Source: CAIVVT01 sp052145115
GTDB lineage: Bacteria > Acidobacteriota > Terriglobia > Bryobacterales > Bryobacteraceae
Direction: 5' to 3'
Length of the DNA stretch: 64,000 bases
Assembly: GCA_052145115.1 (NCBI GenBank)
Contig: JBKQPG010000094.1
Coordinates: forward strand, 1-64,000
This document shows, piece after piece, positions 1 through 9,380 of this stretch. The notes under the pieces were generated by a model. That model did not search any database. It had not been told where the DNA came from and saw nothing but the letters and a program-made list of their open reading frames with translations. A program made the position numbers and the translations under genes. Position 1 is the first letter of the stretch. Each line of letters starts with the position of its first letter.

Positions 1-26
1 CTCGACTGCAAGGAGCGGTTGCGTGC

Positions 27-70
27 AGTGGGGCAGACGGCCACGTCTGCGCCGGACCGCCAGGTCCGGC
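27..70 (+). repeat. Dispersed double-hairpin element, copy 1
   Basis: Two adjoining hairpins, each with a 6-nt loop. Hairpin one is GCAGAC-N6-GTCTGC (33-50) and hairpin two is GCCGGAC-N6-GTCCGGC (51-70). They are preceded by GTGGGG. The same architecture recurs at 24636-24683 (opposite strand) and 43515-43559. It lies downstream of the CDF transporter stop, outside any convincing gene. The arrangement is reminiscent of REP/BIME palindromes, but the family is not one I can name. Confidence 0.6.
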
Positions 71-166
71 TCCGGCATGACTCCCGGCACCGGCGTCGCG
101 GGCGCCCTCTGGGCCCAGCGCAACGAATTAGATGTGGCCCTATCGCGCGCCGCAGCCGATTGTTGG

Positions 167-1075
167 TCAAACATCCGGGCTAATAGGAGCCGGCTCGGCG
201 TGCACCGTGACATCCGCGCCCGGCACGATGCTCTGAATCGCCGTTTCGACCTCCTCGGTCAGGGCGTGGGCCTGTGCCAGGCTCATGGCGCCGTCGACCA
301 GCACGTGGGCGTCGACGAAGAACTGGGCGCCGGAGTAGCGCGCCCGCACCTGGTGGCAATCGACGATGCCGGCGACGCTTTCGGCCGCGCCCTTGATCCG
401 TTCCTCGATTCCTTTCGGCGCGGCATCCAGCAGGCCCTGCACGGTTCGCAGGCCCAGCTCACCGCTGACGAAGAACACGATCCCCGCGACCATCAGCGCG
501 GCGAGGGCGTCGGCGCTCTTCAGGACAGCGAGCGCGGGATAGAGTTCGCTCAGCTTGACGCACGCCAGGCCGGCGATGACCACGGCGGAGCTCCAGATGT
601 CGGTGCTGAAGTGCAGCGCATCCGCTTCCAGCGCCCGGCTGTCGTGCTTTTTCGCGGCCGCCGAGAGCATGCGCGAGCGCGAATAGTCGACCACGATCGA
701 CAGCCCCATGACGGCGAACGACCACACCGTCACTTCGATATCGATGCGCCCGTGAATCAGGCGCGCAATCGCGCTGTAGACCACCCACACGCATGTCGCC
801 AGCAGCAGCAGCGTCTCGAACAGGGCCGAGAGGTTCTCGGCCTTCCCGTGGCCGTAGGGATGGGTGCGGTCGGGCGGCTTGCCCGAGATGCGGACGGCGA
901 ACCAGGTCATCAGCGCCGCCGCCAGATCGAGCGCCGAGTGCGCCGCCTCGGCCAGGATGCCGAGCGAGCCGGTGAGCACGCCGACGACGATCTTGAGAGT
1001 CGTCAGGCCGATGGCCGCGAGCACGGAACTCGCCGCCGCCTGGTTCTTCTCCTGATACGCAACGCTGTGCTTCAC
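167..1075 (-). CDS. Cation diffusion facilitator (CDF) family transporter
   Basis: Inner-membrane divalent-cation/proton antiporter of the CDF family (Zn, Fe, Mn or Co; the metal cannot be assigned here). The 302-residue length is normal for the family. The HxxxD metal-site pattern is seen twice: HSALD in the second membrane segment and HFSTD in the fifth. The family signature HPYGHGKAENLSAL lies between them. A cytoplasmic C-terminal domain (about residues 205-295, with VQGLLDAAP and HVLVDGAMSLAQAH) matches the ZT_dimer domain. The start is GTG at 1075; the upstream ribosome-binding site is weak, so it could be a few codons off. The uridine-kinase-like gene ends 50 nt upstream of this start on the same strand, so co-transcription with the smc group is possible. 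Confidence 0.9.
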   Translation of the reverse strand: MKHSVAYQEKNQAAASSVLAAIGLTTLKIVVGVLTGSLGILAEAAHSALDLAAALMTWFAVRISGKPPDRTHPYGHGKAENLSALFETLLLLATCVWVVYSAIARLIHGRIDIEVTVWSFAVMGLSIVVDYSRSRMLSAAAKKHDSRALEADALHFSTDIWSSAVVIAGLACVKLSELYPALAVLKSADALAALMVAGIVFFVSGELGLRTVQGLLDAAPKGIEERIKGAAESVAGIVDCHQVRARYSGAQFFVDAHVLVDGAMSLAQAHALTEEVETAIQSIVPGADVTVHAEPAPISPDV

Positions 1076-1125
1076 GCCAGTTGCTGCCTGTTCCTGTCAT
1101 GATGCCACGCCGGGCCCATGCCGGG

Positions 1126-1737
1126 TCACGGATGTGGTGATCCCAGGATCGCCAGGACGCGCGCGCCGAGCGAATCGATGGGCTCGGTACCTGCCAGCAC
1201 CAGGTCGGCGTGGCCTCTCGTCGGCAGGATGTGCAGCTGCGCCATCGGGCGGACCGTGGTTTCGAACTGCCGGCGCACGCTTTCGCTGGTGCGGCCGCGC
1301 TCGCGCATGTCGCGCGCCGTGCGCCGCTCCAGGCACACCTCGTCGGGCGCGGTGACGAACAGCTTGGTGCGCATCAGCGCACGCACTTCGGGCCAATAGA
1401 GAGCGAACAGGCCTTCCAGGATCATGTAATCGCCGGGCTGGACCAGGGTCTCGCCGGGCCCGCGGGTGTGCGTCGCGAAGTCGTAGCGCGGCGCGCGGAT
1501 GGGCTGGCCGGCGGCGAGCGCGCGGACGTGGTCCAGAATCAGCGGGTATTCCAGAGCTTCGGGCTCATCGAAGTTGCGCGCGGCGCGTTCCTCCAGTGCC
1601 AGCCCGGCCATGTCGGCATAGTAGTGATCGAGGTTGAGCACCGGCGCGTCGAGCCGCGCGGCCAGCCAACGCGCGAGCTCGGTTTTGCCTGCGCACGAAA
1701 GCCCCGCGATCCCGATGAGATGCGGACGCGGGGCCAT
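1126..1737 (-). CDS. Uridine kinase-like P-loop nucleoside kinase
   Basis: Phosphorylates a small hydroxylated substrate, probably a nucleoside, with ATP. The protein is 203 residues, as in Udk/PRK-type kinases. A Walker A motif GLSCAGKT lies at about residues 13-20, followed by LNLDHYYADM, the position where Udk has its substrate-binding Asp and Tyr (DxFYxD-like). Other kinase landmarks are RYDFATHTR, MILEGLFALY (Walker B-like) and the lid-region Arg-rich ERRTARDMRERGR. It begins 17 nt after the smc stop, with a GGGAG ribosome-binding site 8 nt before ATG, so it very likely shares the smc transcript. Exact substrate (uridine/cytidine versus another alcohol) is not determined by sequence. Confidence 0.8.
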   Translation of the reverse strand: MAPRPHLIGIAGLSCAGKTELARWLAARLDAPVLNLDHYYADMAGLALEERAARNFDEPEALEYPLILDHVRALAAGQPIRAPRYDFATHTRGPGETLVQPGDYMILEGLFALYWPEVRALMRTKLFVTAPDEVCLERRTARDMRERGRTSESVRRQFETTVRPMAQLHILPTRGHADLVLAGTEPIDSLGARVLAILGSPHP

Positions 1738-1754
1738 GGCAGCAGCTCCCGCGG

Positions 1755-4700
1755 TCAGGCGCGAGGCGCCATTTGCGGCGCGCCGGCGGAGACCGGGGGA
1801 GGTGGCGGCGCAGACAGCCGGACGCTCACGAGCTTGGAGACGCCCTGCTCCTGCATGGTCACGCCATACAGGCCCTCCGCGGCCTCCATCGTCTTCTTGG
1901 CATGCGTGATGACGATGAATTGGGTCTGCGCCGCCATATCCTTGATCAATTGCGTGAAACGGCCGACGTTGGCCTCGTCGAGCGGCGCGTCAACCTCGTC
2001 CAGAACGCAGAACGGGCTGGGCTGGTAGCGGAAAATGCCCATCAGCAGGGCCACGGCCGTCAGCGCCTTCTCGCCTCCGGAGAGCAGATGGACATTCTGC
2101 AGCCGCTTGCCGGGAGGCTGGGCGACGATTTCGATGCCCTGCTCCAGTGTGTCGCCCTCGCCGGTGAGCCGCATTTCGCCGACTCCGCCGCCGAACAGCT
2201 TGGTGAACATCTCCTTGAAGTTCTGGTTGATGATCGCGAAAGCCTGGTTGAAACGTTTGCGGCTTTCCGTGTCGATTTCGTTGATCGCCTTCTCGGTGTC
2301 GCGGATGGAGTCCAGCAGGTCCTGGCGCTGGGTGTTGAGGAAATCGTAGCGCTGGTGCGCCTCCTGGTACTCATGCCAGGCCTCCGTGTTGACCGGGCCG
2401 AGGGCCTCGATCCGCTTGCGGATTTCGACCACGCGCTCCTCGGCCTCGGCGACGGCGCATTCGTCCATTTGTTGAACCGCGGCGGCGGCCTGGGCCATTT
2501 CCGCAGCCAGATTGGCGATCGGAATGTTCAGATCCTTGCGGCTGGTCTCGTCGAGGTACTTCAGGTCGCCCTGGCGGCGCACGAGCTCAACTTCGATCTG
2601 GCCGCGGAGCTCGACTGCGGCCGACGCGCTCTGGCGCAAGCGCTTCAGCTCCTCCTCGGCGGCCAGGAGCGAGGCGCGCTCGGCGGCTTCGCGCGCGGCC
2701 AGGGCGGCGACAGAGTTCTCGAAGTTCTGCAGCTCGTCCTGCAACACAGTAGCGCGCTGGTCGAGCGCCAGATTGTCGTCCAGGAGGCGCGTACGGACGA
2801 CGGCCAGACGCTCGATCTCATCCGAAAGATTGGCGCGGCGATGGGAGAGTTCGCGCTGCTGCTGGTCCAGACGCGCCATGGCGTCTTCCACGCCACGGCA
2901 ACGTTCTTCGAGACCGGCGAGGTCGACCCGCAGGACGGAATGCTCCTCGGCGAGCTGAGCCACGCCGATGCGCAGCCGCTCGAGCTCGGAGCGTCCATCT
3001 TCCAACGCGCGCTCGAGGGCCGACCGCGCCTCGTCCTTTTCGGCGGCGAGAGCTTGTTTGAGTTCGCGTTCCTCGAGCGTGCGGGCGGAATCGCGGGCCA
3101 GGCGATCGAGCTCCAGCCGGGAAGCGGAGAGCCGCTGCGCGGCGCGGCGCGACTCCTCGGAGAGCTTGCGCATCTCCTGATCGAGCAGTAAGGTTTCCTT
3201 TTCCTGCTTCTGCAGCTCGGTGCGGACGAGCTCCAACTCGTCGGCCAGAAGCTGGCTCGACTGTTCGAGCGCCTCCAGCCGCTCCCGCCCGGCGGCGGCC
3301 TCGCGCTGCTTTTTCTCATACGAGACGGAGAGCTCGCGCAGCTCACGCTTCATCGCCAGCGGGCCGCTGGCGGTCTTGTTGCCGCCGGTGACGGCGTGGC
3401 CGTGATAACAGACGCCGTCGTCGAGAAGGAAGAAGAGATCGGGGTATTCGAAGGCCAGCAGCTCGGCGCAGGAGCGGGACTCGGCGAAATAGCAGCGCGC
3501 GAGGCGCGGCACCAACTCGGCCGGGGCGTTGGTCAAGCCGTTGGTGAAACGAATTCCATCGCACAAGCGGCCGACGATGCCGGTTTCCGGGCCGATGGGC
3601 GGCTCGGGCACGGGCGCGGAATGCACCACGGAGCCGTCATTGGAAAAGTCGGGCTCGACCAGGAACGTCGCGCGGCCGTCCAATTCGGCGCGCAACAGGT
3701 CGACGCCGCGCTGGGCCTCTTCCCAGTCGCGCACCACAACGTATTCGAGCTCCTCGTGCAGGAACTCCTCGGTGGCGCGCTCGAAGCGCGGGTCCTTCAG
3801 CTCGACAAAGTCGGCCAGGACGCCGACGGGCTTCAAACCCGGCACCTGGTTGTGTTCGATGGCGGCGAACAGGCGCTTCACCGAAGTGTTGGCGTAGGCG
3901 CGATGCTGCAGAATCTGGTCCAGCGAATCGCGGCGGGCGCGGAGGCTCTGCGTCTCGGAGTTCAACGCATCGAGGTCGCGCCGGGTGTGCTGAATGGCCT
4001 GCCGTTGTTCCAACAGCCCGGCTTCGGTGCGGGAACGGCGGGCGGCCAAAGACTCGAGCTCCAACTGGCGCGCGGCCAGCGTCTGGCTGAACTCCGTCTT
4101 GGATGCCTCCAGGCGCGCCAGCTCGGCGCTGGAGCTCTCTTCGTCCTTCCGAACGCGCGCCGAGTCGCGGTCGATGGAAGCGACATAGGCATCGATCTGG
4201 CCGAGCTGATTGCGCAAAGCCGAGGCTTCGCCGAGCAGCCGGACGACCTGCTGGCGGGAGGATTCCAGATGCTGCTCACGCTCGCGAAGCTGGCTCTGCA
4301 ACGCGTCGCGCTGGGCGGTCTTGGCCTGCAGGCGCTGGCGGGCGATTTCGGCGCCGGCCTGCATTTCAGTGCAGGAAGAGCTGAAGTTCCCGCGTTCCTG
4401 CTCGAGTGTTTGCAGGCGCGTGGTGAGCTGGCCGATTTCGGTTTCCCCGCCCTGCAGGCGCTGCTCGATACCGGCGACCTGTTTGGCCTGGGAATCGATC
4501 AGGCCTCGCGTGCGCTCAATTTCGAGGCGCACTTCGGAGAGGCGCTTGCGAGCTTCGGCCAGATCCGCTTCGGTCTGGTAGCCGCGCTCGCGGGCCGCGG
4601 CGAGTTCCTGTTCGCCGGTCTCGACGGCGGCCTGGAGGCGCTGGCACTCCAGCGTGGCGTGTTGCAGTTCGCCGCCTACGCGCTCCGTTTCGCGTGCCAG

Positions 4701-5687
4701 CAGGTAATAACGGCCGATGAGCGCCGAGCGCAGTTGGCCATCGAGCTCGTTTTTCAGCTCTTCATAACGCCGCGCCTTGCCGGCCTGGCGCTTGAGCGAG
4801 TTGACCTGGCGGCCAACCTCCTCCAGGATGTCGAAAACGCGGGTCAGATTCTGCCGGGCGCCTTCCAGCTTCGCTTCGGCCAGGCGGCGCTTGGTTTTGA
4901 ACTTGCTGATGCCGGCGGCTTCCTCGATGATGCCGCGGCGATCGAGCGGCTTGGAGCTGAGGAGCTGGCCGATGCGACCCTGTTCGATGATGGCGTAGGA
5001 CTCGGGGCCCAGGCCGGTGCCCATGAAGAGTTCCTGAATGTCGCGCAGGCGGGCCATGCGGCCGTTGATGAGGTACTCACTTTCACCGGAGCGGAAGAGG
5101 CGGCGCGTGATGGTGATCTCCTGCTCGCGGCGGGGCAGGGCCGCGGCGGCAGCCTTGTCGGGAGATTGCGCGGTAGCGGAGCCGTTGGAGTGGCCGTTGC
5201 CATTGGCATGGCCATTTCCGGTGGTGTGGCCAGTGGCGTCGAGATGCTCGATTGTCAGGGCGTCGGGGGGGCACTCGAACGCGGCAGGCTGCTCGGCGAC
5301 GATGGCGGTTGTGGCGGCGATAGCGACTTCGATGCTCTGTCCCATGGAGGGATTGGACGGGGCGGGGTTGCCAGTCTTGGAGGCCTCCAGGCGCTGGCCC
5401 GGGATCACGGTCTTGCCTTCCGGATCGATCAGGGTCATGGTGACGACGGCGAGGCCGAGGGGTTTGCGGTCGCGGGTACCGGCGAAGATGACGTCTTCCA
5501 TGCGGGAGCCGCGCAGAAGTTTCGCCGATTGTTCGCCGAGAACCCAACTAATGGCATCGCTGAGGTTCGATTTGCCGCAGCCATTGGGTCCCACGACGGC
5601 GGCTACGCCGCTGCCCGAGAAGCGCATTTCGGTGCGGTCGCAGAAGGACTTAAACCCCTGGATTTCTATGCGTTTGAGTATCAGCAA
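1755..5687 (-). CDS. smc: Chromosome segregation protein SMC
   Basis: Core ATPase of the SMC-ScpAB condensin complex. Walker A GPNGCGKS is at residues 33-40. The coiled coils flank a hinge (about residues 620-760, with GLKPVGVLADFVELKDPRF). The C-terminal head has the signature LLSGGEKALTAVALL and Walker B FCVLDEVDAPLDEAN. At 1310 residues it is about 120 longer than a typical bacterial SMC (near 1190). Part of the excess is a low-complexity insertion in the N-terminal head at about residues 90-187, rich in Ala, Asn, Gly and His with tandem GNGH units. The start is TTG, supported by AAAGGAA seven nt upstream. Followed closely by the kinase gene. Confidence 0.95.
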   Translation of the reverse strand: MLILKRIEIQGFKSFCDRTEMRFSGSGVAAVVGPNGCGKSNLSDAISWVLGEQSAKLLRGSRMEDVIFAGTRDRKPLGLAVVTMTLIDPEGKTVIPGQRLEASKTGNPAPSNPSMGQSIEVAIAATTAIVAEQPAAFECPPDALTIEHLDATGHTTGNGHANGNGHSNGSATAQSPDKAAAAALPRREQEITITRRLFRSGESEYLINGRMARLRDIQELFMGTGLGPESYAIIEQGRIGQLLSSKPLDRRGIIEEAAGISKFKTKRRLAEAKLEGARQNLTRVFDILEEVGRQVNSLKRQAGKARRYEELKNELDGQLRSALIGRYYLLARETERVGGELQHATLECQRLQAAVETGEQELAAARERGYQTEADLAEARKRLSEVRLEIERTRGLIDSQAKQVAGIEQRLQGGETEIGQLTTRLQTLEQERGNFSSSCTEMQAGAEIARQRLQAKTAQRDALQSQLREREQHLESSRQQVVRLLGEASALRNQLGQIDAYVASIDRDSARVRKDEESSSAELARLEASKTEFSQTLAARQLELESLAARRSRTEAGLLEQRQAIQHTRRDLDALNSETQSLRARRDSLDQILQHRAYANTSVKRLFAAIEHNQVPGLKPVGVLADFVELKDPRFERATEEFLHEELEYVVVRDWEEAQRGVDLLRAELDGRATFLVEPDFSNDGSVVHSAPVPEPPIGPETGIVGRLCDGIRFTNGLTNAPAELVPRLARCYFAESRSCAELLAFEYPDLFFLLDDGVCYHGHAVTGGNKTASGPLAMKRELRELSVSYEKKQREAAAGRERLEALEQSSQLLADELELVRTELQKQEKETLLLDQEMRKLSEESRRAAQRLSASRLELDRLARDSARTLEERELKQALAAEKDEARSALERALEDGRSELERLRIGVAQLAEEHSVLRVDLAGLEERCRGVEDAMARLDQQQRELSHRRANLSDEIERLAVVRTRLLDDNLALDQRATVLQDELQNFENSVAALAAREAAERASLLAAEEELKRLRQSASAAVELRGQIEVELVRRQGDLKYLDETSRKDLNIPIANLAAEMAQAAAAVQQMDECAVAEAEERVVEIRKRIEALGPVNTEAWHEYQEAHQRYDFLNTQRQDLLDSIRDTEKAINEIDTESRKRFNQAFAIINQNFKEMFTKLFGGGVGEMRLTGEGDTLEQGIEIVAQPPGKRLQNVHLLSGGEKALTAVALLMGIFRYQPSPFCVLDEVDAPLDEANVGRFTQLIKDMAAQTQFIVITHAKKTMEAAEGLYGVTMQEQGVSKLVSVRLSAPPPPPVSAGAPQMAPRA

Positions 5688-5776
5688 TGGCGTATTCCTT
5701 TCAACGCGATGCCATTGGCTTCGGCGCGCGCGGACTGGCCTATCGGCCGTGCGGCCGCTCGGGGGAGTGTGACTTC

Positions 5777-5805
5777 ACAGTAACCGGACCAAGGGCCAAA
5801 GTCAA
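5777..5805 (-). promoter_or_regulatory. Candidate promoter for smc
   Basis: Minus strand TTGACT (5805-5800), 17-nt spacer, TACTGT (5782-5777), about 90 nt upstream of the smc TTG start. The -35 matches 5 of 6 consensus bases; the -10 is weak (3 of 6). Prediction from sequence only. Confidence 0.3.
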
Positions 5806-6071
5806 GCACTACACCCCATGATTCAGGGGCCGGAATCGAATAACCACCAGGGATTGTGGTCAAGCAACGGGTGCCCACGTTCCGTGGTTCGGGCTGGACG
5901 TACCTATTATAGGGGCTCAAACGGGGAAACGAACGCAGTGGGAAGGCAACATTATTGGTCAGATGGAGCGGCGCGAAAGCGGGGTCGGGCGAAGAGTCGA
6001 GGCGGCAGTGGCGCGGGAGACTACCTGCGGACGGGTCAGGGAGCGGGTCGGGAGGCACGCGTTGGAATAAC

Positions 6072-6102
6072 TTGACCATGAGATATGGAATCCATCTATA
6101 CT
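6072..6102 (+). promoter_or_regulatory. Candidate promoter for the DUF3303 gene
   Basis: TTGACC (6072-6077), 19-nt spacer, TATACT (6097-6102), about 64 nt before the ATG at 6166. The spacer is longer than ideal. The rest of 5806-6071 shows no gene or structure I can support. Confidence 0.35.
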
Positions 6103-6165
6103 TGGACGGTTTGGAACCCTCGAACGGAATTCGAGGAGAGATTGGGATTTAGAGGAAAAGCGGAA

Positions 6166-6443
6166 ATGAAGTTCATGTCGACCTGGACGGTATCGCCGAC
6201 AACCTTGCGCGAGACGGTGGATCGATTCCTGGCCGGGTTGGACAACCGCCGGCGGGCGTGACGCTGCTGGGACGCTGGCACAAAGGAGACTGCAGCGGCG
6301 GGTTTGTGCTGTTCGAGACCAGCAATGCCGCGGCATTCTACGAGTCGGCGGCCGATTGGGCGGATTTGCTGGAGATCCACACCGTGCCGGTGATCGAAGA
6401 CGCCGAGGCGGGGGCGGTCCTGACAAAGGTCTTCAAGAAGTAA
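6166..6443 (+). pseudogene. DUF3303-family small protein, disrupted by a frameshift
   Basis: Reading from ATG 6166 (ribosome-binding site GAGGAAAAG just upstream) gives MKFMSTWTVSPTTLRETVDRF and so on to NRRRA, then a TGA at 6259-6261. Shifting by one base at about 6250-6258 restores VTLLGRWHKGDCSGGF through to the stop at 6441-6443. Joined together the two parts match the whole of a DUF3303 domain, about 92 residues: an N-terminal MKFM.TW, central LLGRWH, and C-terminal ADLLEIHTVPVIEDAEAG. The domain's function is unknown; the fold is thought to be a ferredoxin-like small domain. The break lies in a G/C-rich stretch (CCGCCGGCGGGCGTG), so either a real one-base deletion or a sequencing error is possible. 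The downstream part alone begins with GTG at 6258. Confidence 0.6.
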
Positions 6444-6485
6444 CCGGGGCGGGGTCGCATCGGCTGCTCTGTCCGCGGAGCGAGC

Positions 6486-6546
6486 GCGGCCGAGGCCGCA
6501 ATGGGGTGGCCGGAGGGGACACTCTGCGCGTGCCGCGGCGGCACGC
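6486..6546. terminator. Possible terminator hairpins between convergent genes
   Basis: Two G/C hairpins: GCGGCC-GA-GGCCGC (6486-6499) and GCGTGCC-N5-GGCACGC (6528-6546). They sit between the DUF3303 gene end (6443) and the aminopeptidase stop (6668). No U-tract follows either one, so factor-independent activity is doubtful. The remaining bases from 6444 to 6667 hold nothing else recognisable. Confidence 0.3.
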
Positions 6547-6667
6547 TTGGGTTCCCTCGGCGCGACGTTCAGAGGCTGTCGATCAAGCGCCGCGGCCCTC
6601 GGCGTCCCCGTACGGGAGTGGCCTCATTGCGGCCGGACGCGACGGGCTAATTTATGCCGAAACAGGT

Positions 6668-9292
6668 CTAGCGGCTTTGGAAAAACTGAACGAGGTCCGG
6701 CTGCTGGACCTGCTTGCGCGCGGCGCAGAGCTTGACGGCTTCCAGCAATTGAGCGAGGTTTCTGGGGCCGCCGTTGACCTTGGCCATGCGGGGTGCGTAG
6801 AAGTCCTCGAGTTGCTGGGCTTCCGCGGCGCTGCAAGCGCGGCCGGAAGTTTGCGGCAGGTAGGCGGCGAAGTCAAAGCCGGCCGAGCTGGGCAGTTTCA
6901 CCACGATCGCATCGTAGTTGGACTTCACCCAGTCCGCAGGCATCGAGGCCAGCTCGGGCGTCTGCAGCGGCCCGAACAGGAGCGAGGCCGCGATGCGCAT
7001 GTCGAAGATGCCCTGCAGCAGGAGATCCAGATTGCGCAGGACGAGCTCCCGGGTGCGGAATGAGCCCAGCGCGCCGACCAGGGCCTGCTGGAAGAATTCG
7101 TCCTTTTCGGCCTTGGCCGCGGCGAGGATTTTCTCATACAGCGCGGCGTCGCCGTTGCGTGCGGCCACGTTGAAGATTTCATAGTACAGATCCGCGGGGA
7201 GCGGCTGGCGCGTGGCGAGCCACTTGCCAGCGAGTTCGTTAGCGGCGGCGATGAGCTCCGGATCCTCGCCATCGCGGGCGACGAAAGCGACCAGGGAGGG
7301 ACGGAGCAAGCGGTCGTCCTCGCTCTCGCCGGGCTGGGGCAGCCAACCGAGCTTGTGGGCGCGGGGGCCGAATGTGTCGCGTACGAAGGCGATGTATTTG
7401 GGCCGCAGATTGTCGGGCAGGAAGTCGGTGCGCACGGCGGCGAACTCAAGGGCCGCGTCCATGATCTGGCGCTTCGGCTCGTCCTTCAGCATGACGGCGA
7501 GCTTCAGCCCGTCGGACAAGGGCAGATTGCCGGCGCGGGCCAGGTTATCGAGCTCGCCGAAGAGGCCGGCGCGCTCGGCAAGGGAGAGCGAGGCGCGGTT
7601 TTCGACGAGCGACTGCAAAGCCGGGCCTTCGTAGCGCGTGTAATAGTAGCCGGCCTCACCGGCGTTGCCGAGGAACCAGGCCGGGCAACCCTGCGATTTG
7701 AGGGCCAGGACGCCGGTGGCGGATTCGAGGGTGGTCGATGCGACCTCACGGCCGCCGGCGCTGGGGTAGGCGACGCGCACCGGAACCTGCCAGAGCTGCG
7801 CCTCCGCGCCGGCACTGCCCAAGGGGAGGAAGCGGCGCTGCTGCATTTCGATGCGGGCCGTGGCGCCATCGCACTTGAGCTGCATGGCGATTTCCGGCGT
7901 GCCGGCCTGCTCGAGGAAGCTGCGGAAGCTGGAGCGCGCGCCGGACCCGGCGGCCTCGGCCAGAGCGTCCAGAAAGTCCTGTGAGGTGCCGTTGGAGCGG
8001 GCGTGGTGGAGCAGGTAGAAGCGCGCGGCCCGGCGGAACTGCTCCTCGCCCATGGCCTGTTCGGTCATGTAGAGGACCGCGGCGCCTTTCTGATAGGTGA
8101 TGCCGTCGAAGGCGCTGGCAATGTCGGTTTTGGCGAGGACGGGCTGATCGATGCGGCGGGCGGTGGCGAGCCGGTCGATCCACATGGCGCCGTTCTTCGC
8201 GCCCTGGTCGTCGACGCGGGTCTCCCACTCGGGCTTCCAGGTGGCGACGATCTTCTGTTCCATGAACGTGGCGAAGGCCTCATTCAACCAGGTGTCGTTC
8301 CACCAGGCCATGGTGACCAGGTCGCCGAACCACTGGTGGGCCAGCTCGTGGGCGGCGACCCAGGCATATTCGCGCTGGCGCTGCAGGGTGTCGTCGCCTT
8401 GCGGCGGGGCCAGGACGATGCCGGCGTCGTAAGTGACCAGACCGGGATTCTCCATCGCGCCGCCGAAGGAAAGCGGGATGGCGAGCTGATCGGCCTTCTC
8501 GAACGGGTAGGGGATGTCGAAGTAGTTTTCCAGCGTGGTCAGGATTTGGGCCGTCACCTGCGCGGCATATTTCGCGCGCGGGGCGTCGCCGCGCGGGACG
8601 ACGATGCGCACCGGGACATGATTGCGGCAGGCCGAGCCGCCGTCGACGAACTCGAGCGGACCGACGGCGAAGGCGATCAGGTAGCTGGGCAGCGCCGGCG
8701 TGGCGTGGAAGACGACGCGCTTCATTGCGCCTTCGGGGGTTTCGCTCTCGACCAGGGTGTTGGACACGGCGGTTTGCGAGGCGGGGATGTGCAGGGTGAG
8801 CTGCCACGGGAGCTTGTAGGAGGGTTCGTCGAAGCAGGGGAAGGCGGAGCGCGCGTCGATGGACTCGAACTGGGTGAAAAGGTAGCGGTCGTCGTTGCGC
8901 TTGCTCAGAAAGATGCCGGCGCTGGACTTCATGTTGACCAGGCCGGTGTAGGCGACGCGCAACGTCGCTGCGCCCACGGCGAGGGGATGGTTGAAAACAA
9001 AGCCAACGAAATCCTCACCGCCGGGCACGACTTGCGCGGCCAGCTTCGACCCGTTTTGCTCGAGGGTGGCGGCGCCGACATTCAGGTGCGAGGCGTTGAG
9101 CCAGACCACGTCCGTCTGCCGGCGTACCTGCAGGTCGATGGTCACGATGCCGGAGAATGCGTCCTGGGCGGGATCGAGCGTCAGCTCGAGATTGTAGCGG
9201 GCCGGGACGGCGTCAGACGGCAGGCGAAACGCGGGCGGTTGCGGCGCGGCAAAGAGCGCGCCGGCGATGGTCAGCAGAAACAGTGTTCTCAT
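6668..9292 (-). CDS. M1 family zinc aminopeptidase, exported
   Basis: Removes N-terminal residues from peptides. The 874-residue protein starts with a short signal peptide (MRTLFLLTIAGALFA). The M1 catalytic domain is complete: the exopeptidase motif GAMEN at residues 278-282, the zinc site HELAH at 315-319 with the third ligand Glu at 338 (WLNEAF), and a downstream Tyr-containing region ITYQKGAAVLYMTE. An ERAP1-like helical C-terminal domain follows (about 510-870). It starts 88 nt after the KAS III stop on the same strand and may be the last gene of that transcript, but GGAGA in the gap allows independent expression. A link to the acyl-transfer genes is unproven. Confidence 0.92.
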   Translation of the reverse strand: MRTLFLLTIAGALFAAPQPPAFRLPSDAVPARYNLELTLDPAQDAFSGIVTIDLQVRRQTDVVWLNASHLNVGAATLEQNGSKLAAQVVPGGEDFVGFVFNHPLAVGAATLRVAYTGLVNMKSSAGIFLSKRNDDRYLFTQFESIDARSAFPCFDEPSYKLPWQLTLHIPASQTAVSNTLVESETPEGAMKRVVFHATPALPSYLIAFAVGPLEFVDGGSACRNHVPVRIVVPRGDAPRAKYAAQVTAQILTTLENYFDIPYPFEKADQLAIPLSFGGAMENPGLVTYDAGIVLAPPQGDDTLQRQREYAWVAAHELAHQWFGDLVTMAWWNDTWLNEAFATFMEQKIVATWKPEWETRVDDQGAKNGAMWIDRLATARRIDQPVLAKTDIASAFDGITYQKGAAVLYMTEQAMGEEQFRRAARFYLLHHARSNGTSQDFLDALAEAAGSGARSSFRSFLEQAGTPEIAMQLKCDGATARIEMQQRRFLPLGSAGAEAQLWQVPVRVAYPSAGGREVASTTLESATGVLALKSQGCPAWFLGNAGEAGYYYTRYEGPALQSLVENRASLSLAERAGLFGELDNLARAGNLPLSDGLKLAVMLKDEPKRQIMDAALEFAAVRTDFLPDNLRPKYIAFVRDTFGPRAHKLGWLPQPGESEDDRLLRPSLVAFVARDGEDPELIAAANELAGKWLATRQPLPADLYYEIFNVAARNGDAALYEKILAAAKAEKDEFFQQALVGALGSFRTRELVLRNLDLLLQGIFDMRIAASLLFGPLQTPELASMPADWVKSNYDAIVVKLPSSAGFDFAAYLPQTSGRACSAAEAQQLEDFYAPRMAKVNGGPRNLAQLLEAVKLCAARKQVQQPDLVQFFQSR

Positions 9293-9380
9293 GGATGTCT
9301 CCGAGGTACTGATTCAATTACGCGACTGAACGGTTCGGGGTTCGGGAAAAGTTGGGATCTTCACCATTTTGGCGCCGGGA

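Noticed and set aside
3396..5783. Very long plus-strand open frame (795 codons) opposite smc, and similar ones at 11800-14457 and 22109-23587.
   Set aside because: They lie antisense to strongly supported genes (smc, MBOAT/SGNH, GH42); long antisense frames are expected in GC-rich DNA and none shows a family match.
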